A stretch of 64,000 nucleotides of DNA from assembly GCF_020382885.2 (NCBI RefSeq), contig NC_058513.1, positions 7,386,774-7,450,773 on the forward strand, given 5' to 3'. The position numbers were made by a program, and so were the translations under genes. How positions within the stretch are numbered: position 1 is the first letter of the stretch; the number at the start of each line of letters is the position of its first letter. This document shows, one piece after another, positions 1 to 14,500 of this stretch. Source of the DNA: Scatophagus argus. Its lineage: Eukaryota; Chordata; Actinopteri; Scatophagidae. The notes below the pieces were generated by a model. It saw only the letters and a program-made list of their open reading frames with translations. It was not told the DNA's origin and ran no database searches.

Positions 1-3000
1 TTTACAGTTGTTTATTATTGCCGTCTTTCATCGCTGAATCCGTCTCTGGCAGTAGGATTCAGGCATTAGAGTCAAGCAACTGAGCATAATTTTCTTTAAA
101 CTGCACTGTCAAAAATGACAAACCAAATACATTGCTGTTTTTCTAAGACCAGCTCTCACACTATAGACACCTGTCAGGATTTCTTTCCTCTGCAATAGGC
201 TGTTTTTTTTCCCTCCAGCAGTTGGCAGAGATTTTGCAGAAAGTTACCTGAGGCTTTCGCTCCTACCATGCTATACTCCTTTTCTCCACTACTACAATTT
301 GTCCACATGTTCTGCTATAATGGAGGTGGAAGCGCACTGAAAGTTGTTTGTTGCTTGTTTCTCACTTAAAAAAGAACGACTATATAGAGGAAATATTGTC
401 ACTTTCTGATAAAAGTGAACCTATTGATAACCCTTGATTTTCTCAGATGTTGTATTTCAGATAGTCATCCTGTAGTATTATGCAACTTTTAAAAGAAGAA
501 ATAACGCGACTTAAAAGTTGAATTACTAATCAATGAAACAAGCTTACTTACCTACCTGCTAAGGCATCATCAGTAGCAGGGTGGCTAATTATAGCTTATG
601 TAAGAAAGATACACATATATCCAGGGGTTTTACTACTTTACTTGGTCTGGTATTACCAGTAGCTAATGATGGCTAATGTAAATTTGCTGACTTTATCGTC
701 CTTCTGTAATTGTGCTACTGTTGGGCTAAATTTAGCAGGTAAACAGACCACTTAAGCAGGAGACATGTTGGTTGTTACTTACTTGTCCAGCCATTCCACT
801 TGGTCTCAGACATGTTGCCTAATGATGTTTGGAAAGCAACTGCCTTAAGAAAATCTGACAAAATGAAAGATCTTTTTTTTTGTTCCAGTAGTTTTTGAGG
901 CCACGTTGGCCACAGCACCAAATGTTTAGTCTTGGTTTAGCTACTGCTTTCCCATGCAAAATCACTTCATATCGATAAATAGATTTATTTTTGTTGTCAT
1001 TCCGATAAACAGCCGTGGCAGAACAGCTGCTGTGCTATATATCACTCTGTGTATTCAAAAGTCATATTTGTCAGTGGGTGTACAATTAGAAATTTCCTGA
1101 GCAATAGTGCATGACTGGACTCCACAGGGAGTTGCCATTCCACTGAAAATCAGCAGGTAGTGAGCGACTGAAAATGTTACAGGAGAAAGAATAGCACAGT
1201 TCCCACCCCTTCCACCTTTTCTCTGTGCTGTTTGTCACGTCGTAGTTGAAATTGTTTTTCAAATATTGAAGTAGAGTCAGCATGAGAGAAATGGTAATGT
1301 CAGCCAGAGCAATTTTTTTTTCTCCCGAGAGAATTAGGATTCAGACCAGACAGACTGCTGAGTGTTTCCTGCTGATAGCTTCTATAACAGGTTTTGGCTT
1401 TTGAGAGGAGCCATTTCTTCTGAAGGGTGGTTGGTGTTATGGTTAATAAGAGGTTGTGACATTTCAAACATCTAGCTTAGAGCTATTTCATGGGACTGTT
1501 ACCCTCTAGATACAACACACAACACTGCCTGTATCATCAGTATGTGATGGGCAATTGGTCTTTCATCTCACAGACATCATCAACTGAACCATTGGGGAAC
1601 CATATAAGGTTACCAAAAGTCAGTGAGATACACCTTCCTTCATTTTTCTCCACTCATCTGTCCTGGCATAAAAAAAACAACAAAATTGGTTTTACAACTT
1701 TAAAAAAGTGGCTACTTCATGTGTTCATCTAGTTCAGTTGTTGTTCAGTCAGTTATGACTCCTTTCATCACAGTCCACAGCTTTCTAATGATCCCAGACC
1801 TCATCTGGTGTTCACCATCCACCCATTAAAGGCTCTCCAGTGCACTGGGAGTTTCCTCCAAGGTACCTTTAAAGAGACCAGAGACTCATTTACTGCTCAA
1901 TAAACTGTGACATCTAAAACCCTGTTACACTTCAGTCATTTCACAAAAATTTCCCATGATTCTCTTTGACCTCTCTTGCTTGTTCGGCATCTGAAGTCAT
2001 TTATCAGCTATTAACGACTTCAGCCAGTGTTCTCTTTAAAATGATTGTCTGTAAAACCTTTAGACTACCTTGTTCTTTATTTTTTTGTCTCATAAAGCAC
2101 ATGTGAAGAACATAACTTTTTTAAGGTTATTTGAGGTTTGCCTTCAGCTTCTTGTATTATAAATAGAGATTTATTGTTGATGTTCGGGGCTGTCAGTTTT
2201 ATTTGTACTAGTAATAAATGATGTTGTGTGCTGTGTGTGATGGCAGGTCATCGCTCTACGTTAAGAAAGATGTCACAGCTATTGATCTGAAGAACACACA
2301 GCAATGCTAAATGCTGCTCAGATCACTAAACAACAGATTAATACACCCCAAAAAAGGTCACTTTTGATCATCATTAGTGTAATAAACTGATCAATGTTCA
2401 ATGTCGCATATTTGACTGTTGATAATAACTGTGAGTACTACCCAAAGTGCTCTAAGACTTTTAGTGATTGCGTGTGAATTGAGTGTGTATGTGGGTGAGC
2501 TGAAATGAATTGTCGATCATTGATTAGTTAAGTGACTAATTAATTAAGTGATTAGTTAAGCAACAAAAAATTAGTCTGCAGTTTTTTTTATTATTGATTA
2601 ATCAATAGATCATTTTTGAAGAGAAAGTGAAATTAGAAATATTACAAATATTAACATCTTGTCGTTTATCATTGTAAATATGTTAAAGGACTTTCATATG
2701 AACAGTTTCACCTCAAGATGAATTTAGCTGATTAGCTGATCTGGAACTTTCAATCATGTCATCATCTATGCTGTGGGTGTTGTTTCTGGTTGTTTGTTTA
2801 CCCAAGTTTTGCAAAGGTATTTATAAGTTTCTGGACTTGTAAGATGCAGTTGATTTAGTTTGACAAGAAGAAATCATGAAAATTTGATATTAAGTATTTT
2901 TGATGACGCTGATATTCACATCAGATGATGGGATATTCGTTTACCTCCACAATAGATGACAGAAGCATTAACAATGAAGGAGTTTAACCACAGCCCTCCT

Positions 3001-5589
3001 TATGTTTCCACCACAGTGGATTTAGCATTTACCATAATGATATCATTATCATTATGATAGTAGGAAGGGAGTAGGTCCTCTATGGCAACCTCCAAACAGT
3101 GTCTCTCCCCACCTGCACTGGAATGAGTGAAACTGAGATACCATTTGGTTTTGAGTCACATAGGAGGTGGCCTCATTCCATTACACACACTGCAAGCCTG
3201 CATGAACAAGCCCAGTGATGCATCTCAGTGATAAAATGTTGCTGCGAGATGATGACCAATTGACTCTGCAGAGTTCAACTCAGATTTTATTTGTTCAAGT
3301 GGTGAAATAAAGGTGAGCCAGAGAAAAGGTGCCCGTATTTGTCCAGCCAACGTCATTTCATATTGTACAGACTTCTTATCTAACACCAAATAGCCATGAG
3401 TTTTGTTGGGACAGGGGCACTCCCAGCTCATAAATGGCATCACCTGTTGAGAATGTCACAGGCGTTTCTAGTCTACGTCCTGTCAGCAGGCTCTTAAAAT
3501 AGGCATTTGATACAGGTGTCACCAGAAACCCATAAAAATTAATTAACAATTTAGATATTACAACACTAAAACAAATGCCTTTTTAATTGTCTTTTTTTTT
3601 CATACTTTCTCATCCTTCACTGTGACCTATGGTCGACAGCACATTTTGGCTATGACTGTTTTAGCCCCCTTTAAGCTTTAAGGCTTTAAGCTGAGGCCAC
3701 CAAACTGCATTAGAATAAAAGGTCAAATTTTTTTCTAGCTGTGAGCTATGTGAATCAGTATACACAATGAAAAATTTGATAAAAGGAAGTGTTGATAATA
3801 ATGAATCATCAAGTGAATGTTGTAGTTTTCCACAGGGACCTTTATTAACATGTACAAACCTGCATAGAAATCCATGTCAACATGACGTTGTATGTTTGAA
3901 ATCAGTGAGGTGAGATTAAATTATCTTGGTACTTAAAATCCTCAAAAAGAGAACAAATTTCCCAGAACAGGAGATAAGAGATAGGAGATAAGATAAACTG
4001 CTTTGTGGTGTTGGGGCCCTTTTAACGACATAGACTTGAATAGCAGTCCAGTTCAGCCCCCATGCTGAATGAATGTGTGTTTCCAGGTATTTCCTTTCCA
4101 GTTTTTTTATTCACGCTTAAGCCAGAGAGAATCTATTTTTACTTTTACACCTCAGCTCTCGCACCTTATTTCTGTGAAGAGAAAGCCTATAAGCATCAGT
4201 TCTCAGACTTCTTGGCAACTTTGTACCCTCTTCAGTTGTTCATGTGACAGATTCATTATTCACCTTACAGACTTTATATACCAACTTGTGATAACCTACT
4301 GTCATTTACCCTCCCTCAGCAGGTTTTCACACCTTGTTAACCCCAAAGGTGAAACCTGCAGGTGTACAACAGCCTCTCTGAACCCCCTCCTGCCCTTTCT
4401 CAGCCTCTCCCTTCCAAACCAGCGCAGTCTGTTGTTGGTGCTGTAAAAACAGCCCCCGAGTCCAGCACCACCCCACCCCGTGGAAGCACAAAGGCAGCAT
4501 TTACCAGTACGTTCTGGTGACCTTCAGAGGGCAATGTTGTTGTAGCTGGACGCTGCCTGCTGGATCACAGGAGTACAGCTCTGTATCAGCGGGTCATTAC
4601 GTTTGTTTTCTCTGAGCGGAGTCGTGCAGGGAGGAATGTCAGGTGTTGGGTCAGATGTGTATGAGTGTTTAGGTAGAGCGTGCTGACATGCTCACACGTC
4701 CAGATATGATGTCCCATACTGTTTTTACAGGTTTCACCAGAACACTGTGTCCTATAGTTAACCTAGAGTCTAGATTTCACCCCATTGTGACAGAGGTAGT
4801 GCTATTAAACTGCTTAGCTGCGATTGTCCACTTGTGTTTACAGTATTGACTCACTCCTATTGTCTCTTGGTATATGCTGCTCCATCTACGCTGTGAATGG
4901 AGACTGTTCTGTATCAGACCGCACAATACTAGAATGCTTCATAGAGATTACTTATTGACAGCTGTTTCAATATTGAAACGAGATAAGTCATCTGTAAAAT
5001 GTGGGCTACGAAGACGTATACAAGGCTTTAACAAAATGTTTTTGTTTATACAGGAAATTTGGAAAATGTTTATTGTTGATGCTCATGAATTAAATTTTCT
5101 CTTGATCATGTACCCCGTTTCTTGTACACTGCCACTGGATGTTTGCTTTCTGGTTTCCTAACATTTTGAAAATACATAAGGAGATACATATTCACTTTGT
5201 TGCCAGGAGTTAGATGAAAGAATCGAGACCACTCTCATGTCTGTGTGAAACAGGGGGAGAACGGTTAGTCTGGCTCTGTCCAAATGTGACAAAGCCAAAT
5301 ATCTTGTTTGTTTAATTCATTTAAAAAGGCTGTAAGTGTAGCACCAACAACACATTGTGGTTGAACAGGAGATTATGTGTCCTTCTGTTTCTTCGGCTAG
5401 GCACAGTCACAACTTGTCAGGGCACCACTCCTCTTTTGTAAGTCTCAGCAAGAAAGCGAATAAAAAAGTATTAGTTTTAACTCCTTTTAGCCCTGTCAGA
5501 ACACAAATCCACATGTCAGTACAATACAAATGAGCTTCCTTTTCTCTGTAATAATCTCTGAAGTACTAAAAGCTTTTCCGTCTTCTTAG
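1..5589 (+). other. baiap2l1: Intron of baiap2l1 (upstream exons lie off the window)
   Basis: The first recognisable baiap2l1 exon starts at 5590 in the middle of the I-BAR domain, so this stretch is inferred to be the preceding intron. I looked for the earlier I-BAR exons (start Met, the NPGLR-like and AYYDG-like segments of the family) and did not see them. Open frames here, such as 4069-4446, show no domain, codon pattern or splice context. A short AT-rich patch near 2515-2560 repeats 'tgattagttaagtgac'-like units in tandem. No other gene is supported. Confidence 0.6.
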
Positions 5590-8500
5590 GTGTGGTCCTG
5601 ATGGAGATTGCAGAGGTACACAGGAAGGTCCATAACGAACTGGAGGAGAATGTAAGTGATATATATCTATATCTGTCGATATGCATTATATGCATATAGA
5701 TAGCTTCATAAAAAGATGAGAATCAGCAGTGCATTGAATCCTGCAACCAAGTATATTCTGTGTAGCCAATGCCTGATGTATGTTACTCCTCTGCACCATC
5801 GACCTCTACTGTTTACGGGTGACATTTTCCTTCAATACAATGAACATGGCCACTAGTTTATTTTGAGTCTCCTTACACCTTCCTGCTGCTGTAAATACTC
5901 AAAGCCCAAATTAGCCCGAATAGTCCAAACAAATGCATAATTTGCTAATATTAATGTGTGCTGTTAAGAACTACAGACCCCAGCTGTTTGCGGAAATTGC
6001 TTAACATTTATAAAAAATGAAATCGAATTTTGACCTGTTTTAAAAGATTGACGTCTGCAGTAGGAATTAATGTTCTTGGGGCAGGTAACACGTTGCAGCT
6101 TTGAGTCTTTTCATGAGATTTGTTGACAATCTGAAAAACACAGAAGGCCACCTTAGGTTTTGAATGTCCACCCTCTCAACTCTCAGTAAAGCCCGCAACT
6201 ATCAAAGTCGTTCCCTTCATCTTTGCTCCATTTTGTCTCGTCTTGAATCCGAAGAATGGAAGCAACATAATGAGAGGAGAAGAGCATAATGCACCTGGAT
6301 GAAAAGAGACATTTCTTGCTGCTTGGCAATTATGTCATTAAAATAATTTTGAGCACTAAAGTCACCTGATGAGCCTGGTGGGGTGAAAAACTGTCATTCC
6401 TAGAAGTACCTTATGGCCTTTAACACTTCTTATCTTTGCATAATATGAAAAGATTTTTCCATTTGTTACATTGTCTTTTCTGGACATGTAACCTCTACAA
6501 CCTTTTGAGCTGATTCTTTTCATTTTAGAGAGTTTGAAATAGCTATAATAAAAGGTGAAAGAAAGTTTGATGAGAGTGGAAAATCCAGAGCCATTCCTGA
6601 CCCTGCCGCCTCGGGGTGAGATGCTTCAGATACCTGCTGGTGACGAAAAATAAATTGAAGTCAAAGTGTCACCAGTTTAAATACACCTGAAACTAAATAC
6701 TCAGCCACATGTAAGAAAAGTTTGTGAAATAAACACAAGCTTTCTCTGAGTTTCTGAGACTATCCTGGTTTCATTGTAATTTCTCTGCGAGAGGGGAAAG
6801 TTGTCAATCTTTAACCTTAACAGGCTGATAAGTCACCCCTGGTTGGTGGAATCTCATCCTCTCAGAAACCAATTATCATACATTCCACCAGGTCACTCCA
6901 CTCTTATCGTAATGTCACCAGTGAGCCATGTGACCTAGCTGTGCAACGGGTTCAAAAGAAGCATGCAGGATGATGTATGTTTCAGTGAATTTGAGGTGTG
7001 TGCATTTTCCCTTTTTCTGCAGTTCAAAAGGTTCCACAGAGAGGTCATTGTCGAGCTGGAGAAGAAGACAGAGATGGATGTAAAATACATGAATGTAAGT
7101 GTAATCATATATCTCTCTTTCATCCATCAGTGCAAGCATCTCCCAACCTATCCTCTGTTTGCTTTTAGAAGTTTCAGATTTGCCCGTTGGACTCTAAAAG
7201 CTAGTACTTAGGTTCTGTGTTTGGATTGTTTATTTCAGCTTCTGTGCATCTGACGAACGTTTGCATAATGAAAACAGAGTCAGCACCTCTCTTTGCTTGC
7301 CTCATGCCTCTCTTGTCAAACACCTGTAGGCCACCTTCAAGCGCTATCAGTCAGAGCACAAACTGAAGCAGGACTCCCTGGAGCGCTCAAAGACAGACCT
7401 GAAGAAGCTCAGGAGGAAAAGCCAGGGAAAGAACTCATCCAAGTACGAGATCAAAGAGAACGAGGTGAGGCTGAGACCAGACCAACACAAAGCTTTCCTT
7501 CCCATCAAAATGCAGCTTGAACTTACCTGATACTTTTTATAGCTTTTCAAGCAATGGTGCTGTTGCATGCTTATGCTGTGATGCCTTTGAAAAGAATATG
7601 ACAAGTGTACAATTTATGTGACGGGGTGAAGAGATATGGTCGAGATAGCTGTCGTGATAATCACATACCGGTGCAAAGGAGGAGGAAGGAGGTGCGGAGC
7701 TTGTGGTTTCCATGCAAGAAGAAGATACTTTATAGGACTGAAATTCCAGGTTTTGGTTTTAGTATTATGTAAGGGCATGGCATCTTCTGTGGCAGACACT
7801 AATGTCACTAAATACCTTAAAAACACTTAATTAGATAGGAAAGAGGACTAAAACCATCAAAGGTGTTGTCTGTTTTTACTTGCAGTAGAATAAGACCATT
7901 ATACCTCGGCTCACTGCGTTCAGCTACAGATGGAAGATCGTGGTTTAACCGAAGGTGTACACACCCAAATCTGCACAAACAAATGCATGAATGCTCACAT
8001 CTAGTGCAGGCACACACAGTTTCACACGACTGACTGAAGTTGTGTTGGGCGCAGGATCACAGTGGGATTATTATCTTTATCAAATCACGTTAACGTTTCG
8101 TTTCTGAAAACCAAAAATGGCAGTTTGTCATTAAGAAAACAGAGGTAAACAGAATGACTTGCATTTCTAGTATAACCAGATTTATATTATCTATATAAAT
8201 TATATATTAAGGACATAGGGTATGGATGGAGTTGGTAGGGCTGCAACAAGGAGGAAAATCAACTTGAAATTTAGACTTTGCTCAGCGCGTATGATTGAAA
8301 TTTCTGGTTTCCTAACAGTGGTAGATACATTCTCCATTCACAGAGCTGGATCGGAAGTTTTACAAGCAGATGGACGAACAACAGTGTGGTCTTACAGACA
8401 TGAGAATCAGAGCTAAAACAAATGCCATCGTTGAATGAACAGAAGTGCGCACACATGGCTTTGCAGTTAACAGTCAGTGTTGACGCCGCTTTGCTTGAGT

Positions 8501-11500
8501 CAATTTGTTATATGGTGTTCAGTGACCCTGAGTATATTGGCTGAAGAGTGTTGCACGTTGTTGGGTGTTTATGTCCTGCTCTTCACTACTCACAAACGGT
8601 CTTAACACCTCAGAGAGCAATTTGCTTTGTAAATCATTGTGGTGAGATGCAGAAGGGACTGCAAAGCCTGAGTAATAACTCCTGTCTGGCTCTCGTTTTA
8701 ATTTAGCCACCATTTTAATGGATTCGTTTAGATGATGGATGGTGCCTAAATCTGCCTTTTTTTCTGTGAATTACAAAACAAAGTTTAATTGAATAGTCAA
8801 AACAGTAGCTTGAGAAACGACTAAGACGGATGCTGTTCCTTTTTGGTTTCTCTCTTGCTGAAATCAGAATCAGCTTCTTTTTTATCCTTGCATTTGAATG
8901 GCACCTTTTAAAAGACACTTCCACAATAAGTCATATGGCCATAATAGCCTGAACCTTCTCTCTCGGAAGAGGCGCTTTCATTATCTGATAAGAATGACCC
9001 GAGTTGACTACAAGAGAAGCAAGGCCTCACTGCTTAGCTTTCGCATGATCACATGTAGTGATGCCAGTGATGAGCTGTCTGCCTGCTCTTACCACCTGTC
9101 GCTGGACAGTTGTTTGGTGAGAAAATGCCTTGAGAAGCCTTGATTCAGTGTCGGGCTATCGAGAGAGAGAGAGAGAGAGAGAGCTTCAACAGATCCCTTA
9201 CAGACAGGCTGCTTTACCGTCACAGTGACAACCTGGGGAGTGGATGTAGAAGAGTAGATTGGTGGGGGGGTAGGTTGAAAAGTCATTTTAAAGAGTTTGA
9301 TATGTCAGACTCAGTTGCCCATTTGCCCTGCTTGACAGGCAGAGTCATTCTCAGACTCTCTGTGGGGAAGGCATGTCTTTCAGCACACTGATTCACTTTC
9401 CCACTGAGCTGAGATCGATCCAGGAGCAGCTGGAGACCTAAATAAACCTGTCGCTAAGCGCAGACATCAATTGCAAAGCTCATTAGTGCCTTGATTAGTG
9501 CCTGTGAGCACATAAACAATAAGTTGCGGCCACTATGTTAGCTTTTACTCTCAGATAGAGAGCCATCAAGAGCCATCAAGAACCAGATTCAGGTCGGTGT
9601 TCAAACAGCCCATCCTGGGCGTCCTGGTGGCTCACCAGGTACAGCATGTATGCAGTGTGTACAGAGGATGAGTTTTCAGCATCCAACCTGTGGTGCTTCG
9701 CTGCATGTTCTCCCCTCACACACTCACTTTCTGTCTGTTCTCTAAGCCATCCTATCCAAATAAAGACTGAAAGTCTTCCTGAAACTTATGTTTAAAAAAA
9801 CATTCAGTGTTATCAGACTTGTAAAAAATGTAGCATGGGCTTACCAAATATTTACAGTAAATACATAAATTTACATAAATTAAAAACTATATCCAAAGAC
9901 CCGAGAGCAACCAAAATGAAGACAATTAAATACAATGAATCAAAAAAATAATTTAATAATATATCATTCAGATAATGGCTAAATTAAATGATATAAAAGA
10001 ATAAATGAAATACAACAAAAATAGGAAAAAAGAAATATTCATTTACATTTTTTAAACATTTTATCTGTATGATTGATTTCATTTTTTTCTTTCATATTAA
10101 ACACTTTTATTTCAGTAATTCAGTAATTAATTTTCTTTATTTATATTATCTATAATTTCTGTTCATTTTTTCTTTTATCATATTTGTTCGTATTTTTGTG
10201 TTGCATTATTAACTTATTTTTACTTTTCTTGTTATTATTTTAAATGTTATCATGTTTTTTTTCCTATTGTTCATCTAATTCATTTACATCCATTCTACCC
10301 TTTCATGAGCCTGATGAATTCTGAGCAAAATGTTTTTGGCTTCGTTTCTGCTGCACTTTGTGGTCACTTGTGGGAAATCTTTTCCATACAGTATAATGCA
10401 GTGTAGTCTAGAACTCACTGTATTTCCCTGACCTTCTCTGCAGTATATGGAGACCATTTCATCACGCCAGATGGACATGCAGAAGTTCATCGCTGATGGC
10501 TGCAGAGAGGCCTTACTGGAAGAAAAGAGACGTTTCTGCTTCCTGGCCGATAAACACTGCATGTTTTCCTATCAAATCAGCAACTTCCATGAGAAAGTAA
10601 GCATGGACAGAAAGCTAATCCTATAAAGTTGGATGCCTCAATTAAGGGACTGTTTAATACCTGCTCTCGTTTCTCTGGTGTTTCCAGGCCAGAGAGATGC
10701 TGTCCATGAATCTCCCCAGCTGGCAGGAGAAGTGCAGCGACATCACCAAGGTGCCGGACACGGTGATGAGCATGATAGAGCGACTGTCCACCACTCCAGA
10801 ACAATCACCGCTGGTTGAACGCTGCAACAGAGTGAGTGTTGGCTGGTCGTGTGTGCATTTGTGCTGATTAAACCATGAAGCGCCATCAAAATTCCATACA
10901 TGTGCTCTGTGAGATGAGGGTACATGTCGGAACATTATGTGAAGGGCTTTCACTTCTCTTATCTTTTACTATGTGATGCTTTTTATCACTAACTTTGAAG
11001 CTCATCTCACTGATAAGAGAACACATCGTGTAGAGAAGAGTGTTCCTGGAGTATTTTATCTTCTCTTGTTGCTTGTAGTTTATCTTGCAGAAGTGCTGAT
11101 ATCAGGTGGAGGCTGTCATGTGTAAAGTGTCTGGTTATCATTATCTGGCTATCAGCCATGGGAAATCGTGCATGTGCTCTTGTTGTTCACTTAGTCTTTC
11201 TATGCCATGTCTATATATTGCTGCACAATGTTTGCCTTGCTAAGAACTTGGTCTTAGCCATTCAACCAAAATGCGTATCATAATTTCATTACCACCAATT
11301 CATATCTTGTCACATATTGTGTCCGCTGTTCTTTCTCATCTCCTCAGAACAACGTGGAGTCACTGGTGCCTCCTCCAGCGCCGCCAATAAAGGCTCAGAT
11401 CAGTCCACTAGCCAACATGTTCAATCCAGAGCTCAGATCTCCGCTCACCCCCTCTTCAGATCGCAACTCAGGTACAGATGGCTTCTTTGGAAAAATAATA

Positions 11501-14500
11501 TGAATACGAATATGAATACAAATATGAACACGAACGTGGAAATTTGATTCCACCCTAAGTGCCATTAGGATTAGACACACATGCATAAAGGTACCCACAA
11601 CTGACATTAACAAGATGCATCACTGAATCAAGTTACATCAACACTGAAAGAGTAGCAGGGACATCTTTGTTCAGACTAAAATTTTGGCCATTAATCTCAA
11701 AATACTATTAAGATCTCCGTTTGTTAAAGCTTTTTCAAAATGGGAGCACTGTTGTCTGAGATATTGTGTTGAAAGTAAATAAGCACTGTATTTGTGATCC
11801 TCCTCTGCTATCAGACCAGAGCAGTCTCGGAGAGAGCAACCTGTCCCGGTCAGCATCCCAGTCGTCTGGTCTCAACGTGGGCAGGAAGTCCCGGGTTAGG
11901 ACCATCTTTCCCCACACAGCGGGCAACAACCCCACACTCCTCAGCTTCGACGATGGAGACATCATCACCCTGCTCATCCAAGAAGAGAAGGACGGTTGGC
12001 TGTACGGAGAGCTGGAGAAGACACAGCAGTAAGTTCTGAGCCATTTTCATATGCAGGGATGCACTGATGGCTGCATAACACATCAGCTCAGTTTAGCTAA
12101 CCTGTTTAAACAAACATGTATTTTTGCTTGTTTTGGTGATTCTTTGTCTCGCGATGACTCATAGTTAAATCATCTTTTATTCATCTCAACATCTCTACTT
12201 TTAAGGATTAGACTGATAATTCTGTAATTCTTTTCTTATTGTCAACAAGTCATATGATAAGGCAGAGACCCAGTATGGAGTGACACTAAAAACAAGTGTT
12301 GTCTTTGAGCCAAAGAGCTCAACTGTAGTCCAAAACCCATTAAAAACCCATCAATGAGTCGCACTGTTTTGCTGGTTAACATGTTTCTTCAACAGCGCCT
12401 ACCATCAACACACACACACACACGCGCTTACACATGCACGCACACACACAGAGTGTAGTTTAATTTAGCTGCTGCTGGAAATACAATAAATACTCATTCT
12501 GCCAGTGAGAACTAAAAAATGTTTTATTTTCACCTGTTTGAGCAGGGTTCCCACTGTTGTAGGAAGCTGTTTAGCCTTTTAGAAATATTAACCTACATAT
12601 CCGTGACCTGTTTTTAAAGATTTATTTCTTCAATGGGAATCAGTGGACTTGGTTTGAGAGCCTCAAACATACTGGGGATGTTGGAGTGTACTGTGATAGA
12701 GACAAACATATTGTTGCTTATGGTCTTTCTTGGATTTATGACAACAATGAGAGTAAGAGTATAAATTTATGACTGTTATTCTTTAACCTTAAGAGCTGGA
12801 TAGGATATATAGGAGTGGAATAGAATGTCTTATTGAAAATTCCCTTCCTCACATACTCCTGCAATAGAAATACCACCTTTGGCACACAAACAAGGGGAAA
12901 CGTGTTTTCATTCCCACAAATATGCTGCAGCATATGTAGCAGTACTTGTTTCTTCTTTGTGTTTGTGAATATTTTTCTGTGCTTCTACATCGTGCTTGGA
13001 AACACAGAGAATGTGAGGTATGTTCAACATGACAGTCGTAAAGCAAGATTCCCCCCCCCCCCTCGCTCGCTCACTCTTACCCTGCCCGGCAACAACACAC
13101 GCAGAAAATCCAGGTGCGCACACACACAAATATGAGACATCTGGTCTTTTATATTTCACTCAACAAATGCTCAATTTAAACAAATCTTTAAAGCAGCCTT
13201 TGTGCAATTAGTCATCTGCAGCTCCTCGTTAGGTCAATCAGGACTCACAATGCAGAATGCGAAAGGATTACCATGCTTACAGAGCTTGTGTTCAATATTT
13301 TTTCATTCCTGCTTTGGAATAAATTAGCGAAAGCCTTACCTGCTCCGTTTGTGTGTGTGTGTGTCACTAAGTGATCTATTGAATTGAAGTGGTTTTAATG
13401 CAGTCAGTGGCAGTTTGTCAAGAAGAGGACATGCTGGGATAAATCACATTACATTCTGTTTCCTTAGCAACAACTCCACTGGTCTGATAAGCCATCTATT
13501 TCTCCAGACGTGACTTGGAGACAACTTCTGAGCCTTAGTGAACGAAATCTGTCTGTCATATAGTCTCTGTCTGACGCGTGCATCTGATTCAAGCCTGTTG
13601 CTTGTAGCAGCATTTCTCAACTATTTTAACACCTTTTAAACCCTCAAAAACAGATCTTGTACAGACAAGTCAGGGTCAATTTTCCTCCTCTGGTTCGTTT
13701 ATAGGACTAATTACTGAAGGACAGCAACCAAACATATTTCATAAACATAAATATAAAACATTCATTCAACTGTAATTGCTCAAGACAGAGATCAGCGACC
13801 TGTATTGGTCTAAGTTTTCCTGAAGAAAGGTGTTGTAGGTTGTGCCAGGTGTCTTCACTGGCCACAATACTTCAGAATAATACCACTCTCCTAAAATGCT
13901 AACAGCTGGCTAACTTGTTCAGCATAAAGACTGAAGACATCTACTGGTAGGTGGATTTTTTTACTTTTGAATACAAGCAGGTCAGCTTTTGTTCCTTGTT
14001 TCCAGTCTTTGTGCTAAGCTAAGCTAACCAGCTGGCAGCAGCAGCTTTGTATTTACCCTGCAGGCATAGGAGTGGTATCGATCTTCTCGTCTAACTCTAG
14101 AAAGCAAGAAAGCAAATAAGCATATTTCTTAAAATGTCAAACTACTCCTTTACAGAGTGGAAATTATTTCTATAATGTATGGTTACATGGACACCAGGAA
14201 ATAAACAACTGAAGAGTAGCCAAATAATCAGTGAACAATAAAAAACTGTTCACGAGAGTTTAAATAAACTTTTTTCTATTGTGATGTTTCTGATATGCTG
14301 TGGTTGTCTCTCTCATCAGGCGGGGCTGGTTTCCCTTATCTTACTGCAGACCCTACACTGATGTAGTGATAACAAATAGGTAAGAAAACACTGAGGCATT
14401 CTGGGAAGGGAATCAGTTATTTGTTTTGCAGCTGATATTTGATAGCAGAACCTGTATTTACTATTTCATTTTGCAGCAATCTGGGCACACCGGTGCGTAG

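Noticed and set aside
4062-4446. Overlapping open frames of 61 and 125 codons in the first intron
   Set aside because: Low-complexity Ser/Leu/Phe-rich text, no domain, no splice sites, no frame link to any neighbour.
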